From NCBI RefSeq assembly GCF_041224595.1, contig NZ_JBGFGN010000150.1, positions 1 to 43,806 on the forward strand: 43,806 nt of DNA, written 5' to 3'. This document shows, one piece after another, positions 16,501-23,250 of the stretch. The DNA comes from Donghicola sp041224595. GTDB taxonomy: Bacteria; Pseudomonadota; Alphaproteobacteria; Rhodobacterales; Rhodobacteraceae. The position numbers and the translations under genes are program-made. The first letter of the stretch is position 1; each line of letters opens with the position of its first letter. The notes under the pieces are model-generated. The model was given only the letters and a program-made list of their open reading frames with translations, was not told where the DNA came from and ran no database searches.

Positions 16501-16843
16501 CGTTGTGCCGGTGACCAAGATGTCTGATGGCTCTCACGTGGCAGGCATTCGGTTCCGGTCGTGGCAACCGTGGAAAGCGCTTCACCCGACGATCCCCGCA
16601 CATGGGCCCCTACGTTTGGTGATCTACGACCCCTACAATGGTGTCTCCGTCGGCGGCGCGACCTATCACACGTTCCACCCTGGCGGACGGTCGCACGACA
16701 ATCGTCCGATCAACGCACTCGAGGCTGAAGGCCGTCGTATGGCGCGCTTCTTCCCGGGGGCGGACTTGGCGCCAGGCCAAACGCCATCATTCCTCGGCAC
16801 GCATCCGGACTTCCCGATGACTCTTGATATGCGTCGCACATAA
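13505..16843 (+). CDS. Transglutaminase-like protein with DUF2126
   Basis: 1112 residues. An N-terminal bacterial transglutaminase beta domain (1-85) is followed by a transglutaminase core (about 165-260) with an intact triad: Cys187 in GSCRDSAWL, His236 in DLHAWCEVYLP and Asp252 in GLDPTSG. From about 320 to the end lies DUF2126, with RLTMGGEPTFVSE and GGGNHIVVGG typical of a predicted amidoligase of glutamine-synthetase relation. No signal peptide, so cytoplasmic. Iyer and colleagues proposed that such proteins with ATP-grasp and alpha-E partners synthesise or cleave modified peptides; not shown experimentally for this gene. Confidence 0.9.
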   Translation: MTITVSLKHRTTYSYDKLVGLGAHIVRLRPAPHTRTPIKSYDLQITPSDHFMNWQQDAFANWQARLAFPEKAKELSVTVTLVAEMVAINPFDFFLDDSAMEMPFEYERELRVDLAPYLAQVDQANDTAEHREAFEKVMKDAPQPEGVTIDWLVALNSYLQQSIAYTVRMEPGVQKPGETVSKALGSCRDSAWLMVAMLRRFGYAARFVSGYLIQLAADLKAVDGPSGPEEDFTDLHAWCEVYLPGAGWVGLDPTSGLFAGEGHIPLACTPSPSSAAPITGAHEPAEVAFDFEMSVTRIAEPPRITRPLTPSQWSEIDRAGKIVDKKLQENDVRLTMGGEPTFVSEMNRDADEWTIGAVGPTKRDYADRLIRKLRDRFAPGGVIQHGQGKWYPGEPLPRWAFALIWRGDGNPVWSDISRIAEEKQTNADHKSAENFMNHLTQALDVETEAAMPAYEDPLEFMEMEHKLPADLSPADNRLENPVDRQRLARVFDKGFKDPVAYVLPLQLAQAEDKRPKRRFRWQATRWTTRRGQIFLIPGDSPAGFRLPLTALNAYPAADPEMYRDPMTQPRELEPETEKDVDKKAEETLRQMRIRSQQDWVGSGSLVSSPGNYARTALSVEPRDGKLTVFLPPTPSGEAYIDLIEAIEEASAASGEPIRIEGYEPPHDPRLNVIKVTPDPGVIEVNIHPAQSWDQLSEITEVLYEEARQCGLDSTTFQIDGRPVGSGGGNHIVVGGNTPADSPFLRRPDVLGSIIRYWQNHPSLSYLFSGLFIGPTSQAPRLDEARHDALYEMEIALKELDRLGQNPPLWLVDRIFRNLLVDSTGNTHRAEICIDKLYSPDGPTGRLGLVEFRGFEMPPHWQMSMAQALIIRGLIAWFWEEPYRGSLKPMGTHLHDSYLLPTPLWDDFKTVLNDLSNAHGVPFDIEWYKAQLNFRFPVAGQSKVGDTTMTIRNAIEPWLVLGEEGVPGGTARYVDSSVERVEVQLQDFDASRYQLLCNGVVVPVTKMSDGSHVAGIRFRSWQPWKALHPTIPAHGPLRLVIYDPYNGVSVGGATYHTFHPGGRSHDNRPINALEAEGRRMARFFPGADLAPGQTPSFLGTHPDFPMTLDMRRT

Positions 16844-16872
16844 TTTACGCAAAAGCGCCCATGAAATAATCA

Positions 16873-16902
16873 CACCGCCAAGCAACCCGTTGTTTGGCGG
16901 TG
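16873..16902 (+). terminator. Terminator-like hairpin after the transglutaminase gene
   Basis: A 9-bp stem CACCGCCAA (16873-16881) with TTGGCGGTG (16894-16902) and an inner CAA/TTG pairing. The following ATTTCACG is a poor T-run, so termination may be incomplete. Confidence 0.6.
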
Positions 16903-16935
16903 ATTTCACGCAAAGATGAGTGTCGCTTTGCCTAA

Positions 16936-16977
16936 CAGACAGGCAGGACTCGCAGGACTGTCTGACAAAGTGCGAGT
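16936..16977 (+). promoter_or_regulatory. Possible pseudoknot in the nasT 5' leader
   Basis: Two perfect 7-bp stems interlock: CAGACAG (16936-16942) with CTGTCTG (16958-16964), and ACTCGCA (16948-16954, inside the first loop) with TGCGAGT (16971-16977). The geometry (5-, 3- and 6-base linkers) is that of an H-type pseudoknot ending three bases before the nasT ATG, covering the ribosome-binding region. A tandem GCAGGACT repeat (16943-16950, 16952-16959) overlaps the stems and may explain some pairing by chance. A competing outer stem CTTTG (16926-16930)/CAAAG (16966-16970) is possible. Confidence 0.45.
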
Positions 16978-16980
16978 GCC

Positions 16981-17574
16981 ATGCCTCCCGAAGCAAGCCC
17001 CCTCTCCATCGTGCTGGTTGAGCCGGACAAGAACCGCGCCCTCCAAATTATCGACAGCCTGAAGGCTGCTGGGAACTACGACATCCGCGTCATCGCCGAG
17101 AGTACAGGGCTGGCCCGCGCAGTCGCATCCTTTAATCCTGATGTGGTGCTGGTCGATCTGGCCAACCCCTCGCGCGATATCATCGAAGAGTTGTCCGTCG
17201 CCTCGACGCCGCTGGAGCGGCCGGTTGCCATGTTCGTGGACCAGTCCGACGACGCCATGACCAAGGCCGCGATCGAGGCGGGTGTCTCTGCTTATGTAGT
17301 GGATGGGCTGCGTGCGGATCGGGTCAAGCCGATCCTTGATGCCGCGATCACCCGCTTTCACATGTTCAGTCGTGTCCGCAAAGAGCTGGAGACAACAAAG
17401 CGCGCCCTCGAAGAGCGCAAAGTCATCGACCGAGCCAAAGGCTTGCTGATGAAGGCCCGCGGGATTGATGAAGATGCTGCATATAGCCTTCTGCGCAAGA
17501 CCGCGATGGACCAGAACAAGCGTGTGGTCGATGTCGCCTCTGCCCTTGTTACAGCAGCGGGGCTTCTGGGATGA
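16981..17574 (+). CDS. nasT: NasT ANTAR-domain antitermination regulator
   Basis: 197 residues. A receiver-like domain (about 7-125) with VVLVDLANP carrying the usual Asp, then a helical linker and a C-terminal ANTAR RNA-binding domain (about 140-195, LEERKVIDRAKGLLMKARG then AAYSLLRKTAM). NasT binds a two-hairpin motif in the leader of nitrate assimilation operons and prevents termination; NasS holds it inactive without nitrate. The neighbouring nasS overlaps its stop by four bases (ATGA). The ATG at 16981 sits directly after a possible pseudoknot and has no clear Shine-Dalgarno sequence. Confidence 0.94.
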   Translation: MPPEASPLSIVLVEPDKNRALQIIDSLKAAGNYDIRVIAESTGLARAVASFNPDVVLVDLANPSRDIIEELSVASTPLERPVAMFVDQSDDAMTKAAIEAGVSAYVVDGLRADRVKPILDAAITRFHMFSRVRKELETTKRALEERKVIDRAKGLLMKARGIDEDAAYSLLRKTAMDQNKRVVDVASALVTAAGLLG

Positions 17575-18755
17575 GAAAAGCTGAGCTCAGTCTGGGGTAT
17601 ATACCGCTCGTGGATTCCGCGCCCTTGCTCGTGGCGCAGGAAATGGGGTTCGCCGCACAAGAGGGGCTGGATTTGAACCTCGAAAAGGCGCCGTCTTGGT
17701 CCAGCCTTCGGGATATGGTTGCGTTTGGGCGCGTCCACGCCGCCCACATGCTCGCCCCTGTCCCTGTTGCCTTGGCGCTGGGGCTTGGAGGCGCGCTGCC
17801 GCCCCTGCATGCAGCGATGACCACTTCGGTGAACGGCAACGTCATTGGCGTCAGCATTTCGCTGGCGGAAAAGATGCGTAGCAACGGCGCGACGCTCGAC
17901 TTCCGCGATGCGACCAGCATCGGCCATGCAATGATGAAGTCCAAGGCCGAGCGCCTACGGATCGGTGTGCCCTTCCCATTCTCTATGCACGCTGAGCTGC
18001 TATATTACTGGCTCAGCGCACTGGGGTATGCTGCCCCACAAGGGCTAGAGATCAGAACGGTCCCGCCGCCACTGATGGCGAACGCTGTGGCGAGCGGAGA
18101 GATTGATGCGTTCTGCGTGGGCGAGCCATGGGGGTCGATCGCAGTGGAACGCGGGTACGGGGAATTGATCCTACCCACCTCTGCGATCTGGAACTTTGCG
18201 CCTGAAAAGATCCTCGCTATGCGCAAGGATTGGATTTCGGAACGCCCCGAGTTGGCCCAGCGGTTGACCCGCGCGGTCTGGCGCGCCGGCCGTTGGCTGG
18301 CCGACCCCGAAAGCCACACCACGGCTACAGAATTACTCAGCCGAAAAGACGTACTGAACGTTTCACGTGAAGTCATCGACCGCACCCTATCCGGTCAGTT
18401 GATCGTGAATCAGCGCGGCGAGGAAAGGCACGTCCCCAACTTTATCGAGTTCCACAAAGGCACGGCAACCTTCCCATGGAAGTCCCAAGCCGCATGGATC
18501 GGATACCGCATGGCGACGCGCCTTGGCTTTGAGCCTTCGGGGGCAATGAGCGCGGCCCGCGACGTGTTCCGCACTGATCTTTACCGCAGAGCATTGGCCG
18601 AAACGACCGCGGCTCTGCCTGGAGCCTCCGAGAAAGTCGAGGGGGCCATCGACCAAGCAGAACCCGCTGCGAGCGCAAAAGGCACTTTGATTCTTGAGCG
18701 GGACCGTTTTTTTGATGGCGCGATTTTCGACCCCTACAAGGAAGACCGCTCATGA
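17571..18755 (+). CDS. nasS: NasS nitrate/nitrite sensor, NrtA-like and cytoplasmic
   Basis: 394 residues of the NrtA/CmpA substrate-binding family, starting directly with RKAELSLGYIPLVDSAPLLVA and lacking any signal peptide, unlike the transporter protein NrtA downstream. In Paracoccus and Azotobacter NasS binds nitrate or nitrite in the cytoplasm and releases NasT. The ligand-fold is intact (VHAAHMLAPVPVALALG; FCVGEPWGS). Translationally coupled to nasT. The operon leader for nrtA begins just after its stop. Confidence 0.92.
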   Translation: MRKAELSLGYIPLVDSAPLLVAQEMGFAAQEGLDLNLEKAPSWSSLRDMVAFGRVHAAHMLAPVPVALALGLGGALPPLHAAMTTSVNGNVIGVSISLAEKMRSNGATLDFRDATSIGHAMMKSKAERLRIGVPFPFSMHAELLYYWLSALGYAAPQGLEIRTVPPPLMANAVASGEIDAFCVGEPWGSIAVERGYGELILPTSAIWNFAPEKILAMRKDWISERPELAQRLTRAVWRAGRWLADPESHTTATELLSRKDVLNVSREVIDRTLSGQLIVNQRGEERHVPNFIEFHKGTATFPWKSQAAWIGYRMATRLGFEPSGAMSAARDVFRTDLYRRALAETTAALPGASEKVEGAIDQAEPAASAKGTLILERDRFFDGAIFDPYKEDRS

Positions 18756-18776
18756 ATTGTGCAACTGCGGCATTCC

Positions 18777-18792
18777 TGGGAAATAATCTGCG
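18777..18792 (+). promoter_or_regulatory. Weak candidate sigma-54 promoter for the nrtA operon
   Basis: TGGGAAATAATCTGCG has GG and GC in the invariant -24/-12 spacing (GG-N10-GC) and matches about eight of the more conserved positions. It would start transcription near 18803, giving a leader that contains the whole NasT target. No clear NtrC site was found, so this is tentative. Confidence 0.3.
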
Positions 18793-18856
18793 GCAAAAAG
18801 GAACGTTCTGAATATCAGGCCTTCCAGACTCACCAAACAAGGCCCAGTAATGATCC

Positions 18857-18912
18857 CAGATGCAGCAAAGACGCTACGTCTGATACAGAATTCTCCCATT
18901 GATCGGGAAAAT
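18857..18912 (+). ncRNA. ANTAR (NasT) target RNA, two hairpins in the nas leader
   Basis: The first hairpin spans 18857-18882: CAGATGCAGC pairs with GCTACGTCTG (one C/A mismatch) around a six-base loop AAAGAC (18867-18872), with A at position 1 and G at position 4. A second hairpin follows at 18890-18912, with TCCC/GGGA around ATTGATC, again A1 and G4 but seven bases by my pairing. Paired hairpins with A1/G4 hexaloops are the known recognition motif of ANTAR antiterminators. The nearby terminator and NasT gene agree with it. Confidence 0.8.
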
Positions 18913-18920
18913 CTTTGAGC

Positions 18921-18975
18921 AAAGCCGCTCGACCCGTCGCGATCCTCCCTTCGCGATGCGTGTCAGCGGCTTTTT
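18921..18975 (+). terminator. Conditional leader terminator controlled by NasT
   Basis: AAAGCCGCT (18921-18929) pairs with AGCGGCTTT (18965-18973), followed by TTTTT (18971-18975); an inner CGCGA/TCGCG hairpin helps close the long loop. It lies nine bases after the ANTAR motif and 47 bp before nrtA. Without active NasT it should stop transcription of the nas operon. Confidence 0.82.
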
Positions 18976-19021
18976 GCGTTTTGCCGGAACGAACGGCACC
19001 TACCAACAGAGGAAGTAAAGA

Positions 19022-20389
19022 ATGAAGAAATTCGTGATGGCCCTCGCTGCGAGCACCGCCCTGACCGGCGCGGCCTACGCACAGAGCATGGACCTCGAGA
19101 AAGACGAACTGACCTTCGGCTTTATCAAGCTGACTGACATGGCGCCCCTCGCGGTAGCATACGAACAGGGCTACTTCCTTGACGAAGGTCTGTTCGTCAC
19201 TCTGGAAGCGCAAGCGAACTGGAAAGTTCTGCTGGACGGCGTGATCGACGGCAAACTGGACGGTGCGCACATGCTGGCCGGTCAGCCTCTGGCGGCGACC
19301 ATCGGTTTCGGCACCGAAGCCCACATCATCACCCCCTTTTCGATGGACCTGAACGGCAACGGCATCACCGTTTCCAATGAAATCTGGGAAGAGATGAAGC
19401 CCAACATCCCCGTTGGCGACGATGGCAAGCCCGTACACCCCATCAGCGCGTCGGCTCTGAAGCCCGTTGTCGAGAAGTACAAGTCCGAGGGCAAGCCCTT
19501 CAACATGGGCATGGTTTTTCCCGTTTCGACCCACAACTACGAACTTCGCTACTGGCTGGCAGCAGGTGGTCTGGAGCCCGGTTACTACAGCACCGACAAC
19601 ATCTCGGGTCAGATCGCAGCAGACGTCCTGCTGTCCGTGACTCCTCCGCCCCAGATGCCCGCGACCCTCGAGGCCGGCACCATCTACGGTTACTGCGTGG
19701 GTGAGCCTTGGAACCAGCAGGCCGTGTTCAAAGGGATCGGCGTTCCGGTCATCACCGACTACGAACTGTGGAAGAACAACCCCGAGAAGGTTTTCGGCAT
19801 CACGAACGAGTTTGCCGAAGAGTACCCCAACACCACCAAAGCGGTTGTGAAGGCCCTGATCCGCGCGGCCATGTGGCTGGACGAGAACGACAACGCCAAC
19901 CGCCCCGAAGCGGTGGAAATCCTGTCGCGTCCTGAATACGTCGGCGCTGACTACGACGTGATCGCGAACTCGATGACCGGCACCTTCGAATACGAAAAAG
20001 GTGACAAACGCGAAGTTCCCGACTTCAACGTGTTCTTCCGTTATAACGCGACCTACCCCTACTACTCGGACGCAATCTGGTACCTGACCCAGATGCGCCG
20101 CTGGGGCCAGATCGCCGAAGCCAAGCCTGACAGCTGGTACGACGAAGTCGCGAAGTCGGTCTACAAGCCCGAGATCTACCTCGAAGCGGCCCGCGCGCTG
20201 GTCGACGAAGGTCTGGCAAACGAAGCTGACTTCCCCTGGGACAGCGACGGCTACAAATCCGCGACCCCTGCCGAAGACATCATCGACGGCATTCCCTACG
20301 ACGGCAAAGCGCCTAACGCCTACCTCGAGAGCCTGCCCATCGGCCTGAAAGGCGACCAGAAAGTCGTTGGCACCGAAATCCAAGGCTAA
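19022..20389 (+). CDS. nrtA: Nitrate ABC transporter substrate-binding protein NrtA
   Basis: 455 residues with a Sec signal peptide (MKKFVMALAASTALTGAAYA, cleavage near AYA/Q). The mature part follows the NrtA fold: LTFGFIKLTDMAPLAVAYEQG at the start and YCVGEPWNQQAV in the nitrate pocket. It delivers nitrate or nitrite to NrtB in the periplasm. Gene start has GAGGAAG nine bases upstream. Codon choice is strongly biased towards C-ending codons, as in highly expressed genes. First structural gene after the NasT-controlled leader; a GC-rich hairpin follows it, probably giving higher expression than nrtBC. Confidence 0.92.
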   Translation: MKKFVMALAASTALTGAAYAQSMDLEKDELTFGFIKLTDMAPLAVAYEQGYFLDEGLFVTLEAQANWKVLLDGVIDGKLDGAHMLAGQPLAATIGFGTEAHIITPFSMDLNGNGITVSNEIWEEMKPNIPVGDDGKPVHPISASALKPVVEKYKSEGKPFNMGMVFPVSTHNYELRYWLAAGGLEPGYYSTDNISGQIAADVLLSVTPPPQMPATLEAGTIYGYCVGEPWNQQAVFKGIGVPVITDYELWKNNPEKVFGITNEFAEEYPNTTKAVVKALIRAAMWLDENDNANRPEAVEILSRPEYVGADYDVIANSMTGTFEYEKGDKREVPDFNVFFRYNATYPYYSDAIWYLTQMRRWGQIAEAKPDSWYDEVAKSVYKPEIYLEAARALVDEGLANEADFPWDSDGYKSATPAEDIIDGIPYDGKAPNAYLESLPIGLKGDQKVVGTEIQG

Positions 20390-20401
20390 CTCCTGAAACT
20401 T

Positions 20402-20428
20402 CAGGGGGCGTTCATCGCCCCCTGCTTT
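20402..20428 (+). terminator. Attenuator hairpin between nrtA and nrtB
   Basis: CAGGGGGCG (20402-20410) pairs with CGCCCCCTG (20416-20424) around TTCAT, followed by CTTTT. The gene order and direction continue, so it is more likely a partial terminator that raises nrtA levels relative to the transporter subunits. Confidence 0.75.
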
Positions 20429-20480
20429 TCTCCCTGTCCACTCATTCCTCTTCTCTTCCGCAGCCGCAGGAGCCCCGCAT

Positions 20481-21563
20481 ATGACCATCGCTGATCCTGA
20501 GTTTGCAGCCGCACAGGCCCGCGAGGCCCGCCGCGCCAAACTCTTTACCCGCATCAATTCCGCCGACAAATGGCTGACCGTTCTGGGTCTGGGCTGGATC
20601 ACCCCGATCCTGCGCGCCGCTGCCGGTGACAACCCCCAAGCCCAAGCCAAAGAAATCTGGCGCTTGTTGGGGACCCCAGTTCTGGCCATTCTGGCCTTCC
20701 TCGTGCTGTGGGGCACGCTCGCACCTCAGGTTCAGACCTCGCTTGGCGCGATCCCCGGCCCCGTCGCCGTGTGGGAAGAAGCCGTCACCCTGCATGAAGA
20801 TGCCGAAGCCAAAGCCGCCAAGAAAGCTCAATTCGAAGAGCGTCTGGCCGCCCGCAATGAAAAACTGATCGCCGCCGGTCAGGCCGACAAGGTCAAAGTG
20901 ATCGAGTACACTGGCGCTCCCAGCTACTACCAGCAGATCTGGACCTCGATCAAAACCGTCTTCTTCGGCTTCCTGCTGGCGACTGTCGTTGCTGTTCCTC
21001 TGGGGATCATGGCTGGTCTGTCGCCCTATGCGAACGCCGCGCTGAACCCGATCATTCAGATCTTCAAGCCCGTTTCGCCGCTGGCATGGCTGCCCATCGT
21101 GACCATGGTCGTCTCGGCCACCTACACCACCACCGACGGCTGGTTCGACAAAGCGTTCCTGACCTCGGCGATCACCGTGACCCTGTGTTCGCTGTGGCCA
21201 ACCCTGATAAACACCGCGCTGGGTGTGGCCTCGATCGACAAAGACCTGATCAACGTGTCCAAAGTTCTGAAAATGAACACCTACACCAAGATCACCAAGC
21301 TGGTTCTGCCCTCGGCTCTGCCCCTGATCTTCACCGGCCTGCGTCTGTCGCTGGGTGTGGGCTGGATGGTTCTGATCGCGGCCGAAATGCTGGCCCAGAA
21401 CCCCGGTCTCGGCAAATTCGTCTGGGATGAATTCCAGAACGGTTCGTCCAGCTCGCTCGCTCGTATCATGGTAGCTGTGTTCACCATCGGCATCATCGGC
21501 TTCATGCTCGACCGCCTGATGTACGCGATCCAAGCTGCCTTCACCTTCTCGAACAACCGGTGA
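20481..21563 (+). CDS. nrtB: Nitrate ABC transporter permease NrtB
   Basis: 360 residues. An N-terminal helix (about 72-90, VLAILAFLVLWGTLAP) is followed by a soluble, charged stretch (about 108-140, EDAEAKAAKKAQFEERLAAR) and then the ABC permease domain (from about 160) with PLGIMAGLSPYANAALNP and the coupling region LALPLIF-like PSALPLIFTGLRLSLGVGWM. It forms the membrane channel for nitrate together with the fused ATPase. AGGAG precedes the ATG at 20481. The stop overlaps the start of the next gene. Confidence 0.9.
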   Translation: MTIADPEFAAAQAREARRAKLFTRINSADKWLTVLGLGWITPILRAAAGDNPQAQAKEIWRLLGTPVLAILAFLVLWGTLAPQVQTSLGAIPGPVAVWEEAVTLHEDAEAKAAKKAQFEERLAARNEKLIAAGQADKVKVIEYTGAPSYYQQIWTSIKTVFFGFLLATVVAVPLGIMAGLSPYANAALNPIIQIFKPVSPLAWLPIVTMVVSATYTTTDGWFDKAFLTSAITVTLCSLWPTLINTALGVASIDKDLINVSKVLKMNTYTKITKLVLPSALPLIFTGLRLSLGVGWMVLIAAEMLAQNPGLGKFVWDEFQNGSSSSLARIMVAVFTIGIIGFMLDRLMYAIQAAFTFSNNR

Positions 21564-21568
21564 TCGAT

Positions 21569-23248
21569 ATGGCTGTCATCGAATTCAAGAATGTCTCCAA
21601 AAGCTTCGGCACGGGCGAACACGCCACCCACGTTCTGAAGAGCATCAACCTGAATGTCGAAGAGGGCGAGTTCCTCGTTCTCCTCGGCTTCTCGGGCACC
21701 GGCAAGACCACCTTGATCAACCTGATGGCGGGTATCGAAAAGCCCACCACCGGCGGTATCACCTACAAAGGCAAGGAAATTACCGGCCCCGGCCCCGAGC
21801 GCGGCGTGATCTTTCAGAACTATTCGCTGATGCCTTGGCTGACTGTGCATGGCAACGTCATGCTGGCGATGGACACCGTCTTCCCCAAGATGCCCAAGGC
21901 TGAAAAGGAAGAGAAGGTTGCCCATTACATCAAGATGGTTGGCCTGAGCCACGCAACCACCCGCCGCCCCGCCGAACTGTCCGGCGGTATGCGGCAGCGT
22001 GTGAACGTCGCCCGCGCTCTGGCGATGAACCCCGATGTTCTGCTGTTGGACGAGCCTCTGTCCGCTCTGGACGCCCTGACCCGCGCCAATCTGGGGGACG
22101 AGATTGAGGCGATCTGGAACGAGGACAAGAAGACCTGTGTTCTGATCACCAACGACGTGGACGAAGCCATCCTTTTGGCCGACCGCATCATCCCGCTGAA
22201 CCCCGATGGCACCTTGGGCGACGAAGTGCGGGTTTCCATCCCTCGTCCCCGTGACCGGATGGCGATGAACCACGACGAAACCTTCAAGCAACTCCGTATG
22301 CAGGTGACCAACTACCTGATGGATGTCGGCATCGAGGCCAAAGTCGAAGGCACCCGCCAACTGCCCGACGTCACACCGATCCACGGCGTTCCGACTGTGG
22401 TCAAGGACGCGCAAGAGGGCCTGATCGAAGAGCGTTTTCTCGACTTCAGCCAGCTGCATAAAATCTACCCCACCCCAAAGGGTCCGCTTACCGTGGTCGA
22501 GGACTTCGACCTCAAGGTAAACCGCGGCGAGTTCATCAGTCTGATCGGCCACTCGGGATGTGGTAAATCCACGGTTCTGACCATGGCGGCTGGTCTGAAC
22601 GACATCTCCAAGGGTGCGATTAAACTGGACGGTCGCCACGTCGAAGGCGCCGACCCCGAGCGTGCGGTTGTGTTCCAGTCGCCCAACCTGTTCCCCTGGC
22701 TGACCGCCAAGGAAAACGTGGCGATCGGCGTGGACAAGGTCTATCCCCGCGCGTCTCAGGCAGAACGTCAGGACGTGGTCGAGTACTACCTCGAGCGTGT
22801 GGGTCTGGCCGATGCGATGGACAAAGAAGCCAGCTCCATGTCGAACGGCATGAAGCAGCGCGTCGGTATCGCCCGTGCGTTCGCATTGTCGCCCAAGCTG
22901 CTGCTGTTGGATGAACCCTTCGGGATGCTCGACTCGCTGACCCGCTGGGAACTGCAAGAAGTGCTGATGGAAGTCTGGTCGCGCACCAAGGTGACCGCGA
23001 TTTGTGTGACCCACGATGTCGACGAAGCAATCCTTCTCGCTGACCGCGTGGTCATGATGACCAACGGCCCGCAGGCCACGATCGGCAAAATCGTCGATGT
23101 GGATCTGCCCCGTCCGCGCACTCGCAAGGCTCTGCTCGAACACCCTGACTACTACACCTACCGTCAGGAAGTTCTCGACTTCCTCGAGGAGTACGAGCAC
23201 GGCGCCAAACCAAAACCCAAAGCGCCAAAGGCGATCGCTGCGGAGTAA
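21569..23248 (+). CDS. Fused double ATP-binding subunit of nitrate ABC transporter (NrtC/NrtD-type)
   Basis: 559 residues from the ATG at 21569; a GTG at 21560 overlapping the nrtB stop is an alternative. Two ATPase domains are fused. Domain 1: Walker A GFSGTGKTT, signature LSGGMRQR, Walker B VLLLDEPLSALD, but the switch His is Asn195 (LITNDVDEA). Domain 2: Walker A GHSGCGKST, degenerate signature MSNGMKQR (residues 424-431), Walker B LLLLDEPFGMLD, intact switch His482 (VTHDVDEA). Both departures map to the same composite ATP site (Walker side of domain 1 with signature of domain 2), which suggests one active and one degenerate site. It powers NrtB. Confidence 0.9.
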   Translation: MAVIEFKNVSKSFGTGEHATHVLKSINLNVEEGEFLVLLGFSGTGKTTLINLMAGIEKPTTGGITYKGKEITGPGPERGVIFQNYSLMPWLTVHGNVMLAMDTVFPKMPKAEKEEKVAHYIKMVGLSHATTRRPAELSGGMRQRVNVARALAMNPDVLLLDEPLSALDALTRANLGDEIEAIWNEDKKTCVLITNDVDEAILLADRIIPLNPDGTLGDEVRVSIPRPRDRMAMNHDETFKQLRMQVTNYLMDVGIEAKVEGTRQLPDVTPIHGVPTVVKDAQEGLIEERFLDFSQLHKIYPTPKGPLTVVEDFDLKVNRGEFISLIGHSGCGKSTVLTMAAGLNDISKGAIKLDGRHVEGADPERAVVFQSPNLFPWLTAKENVAIGVDKVYPRASQAERQDVVEYYLERVGLADAMDKEASSMSNGMKQRVGIARAFALSPKLLLLDEPFGMLDSLTRWELQEVLMEVWSRTKVTAICVTHDVDEAILLADRVVMMTNGPQATIGKIVDVDLPRPRTRKALLEHPDYYTYRQEVLDFLEEYEHGAKPKPKAPKAIAAE

Positions 23249-23250
23249 AA

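Noticed and set aside
16943..16959. Start of a CRISPR or tandem repeat array
   Set aside because: Only two 8-bp copies (GCAGGACT); no spacers or cas genes.
17571..18755. A second periplasmic nitrate-binding protein
   Set aside because: No signal peptide and coupled to nasT, which fits the cytoplasmic sensor NasS.
18830..20716. 628-codon open frame antisense to nrtA and its leader
   Set aside because: Shadow of a strongly biased gene; composition is atypical for a protein and it crosses the regulatory leader.
21281..23200. 639-codon open frame antisense to the double ATPase gene
   Set aside because: Mirrors the real gene with conserved ATPase motifs; His/Gln/Val-rich product of no known type.
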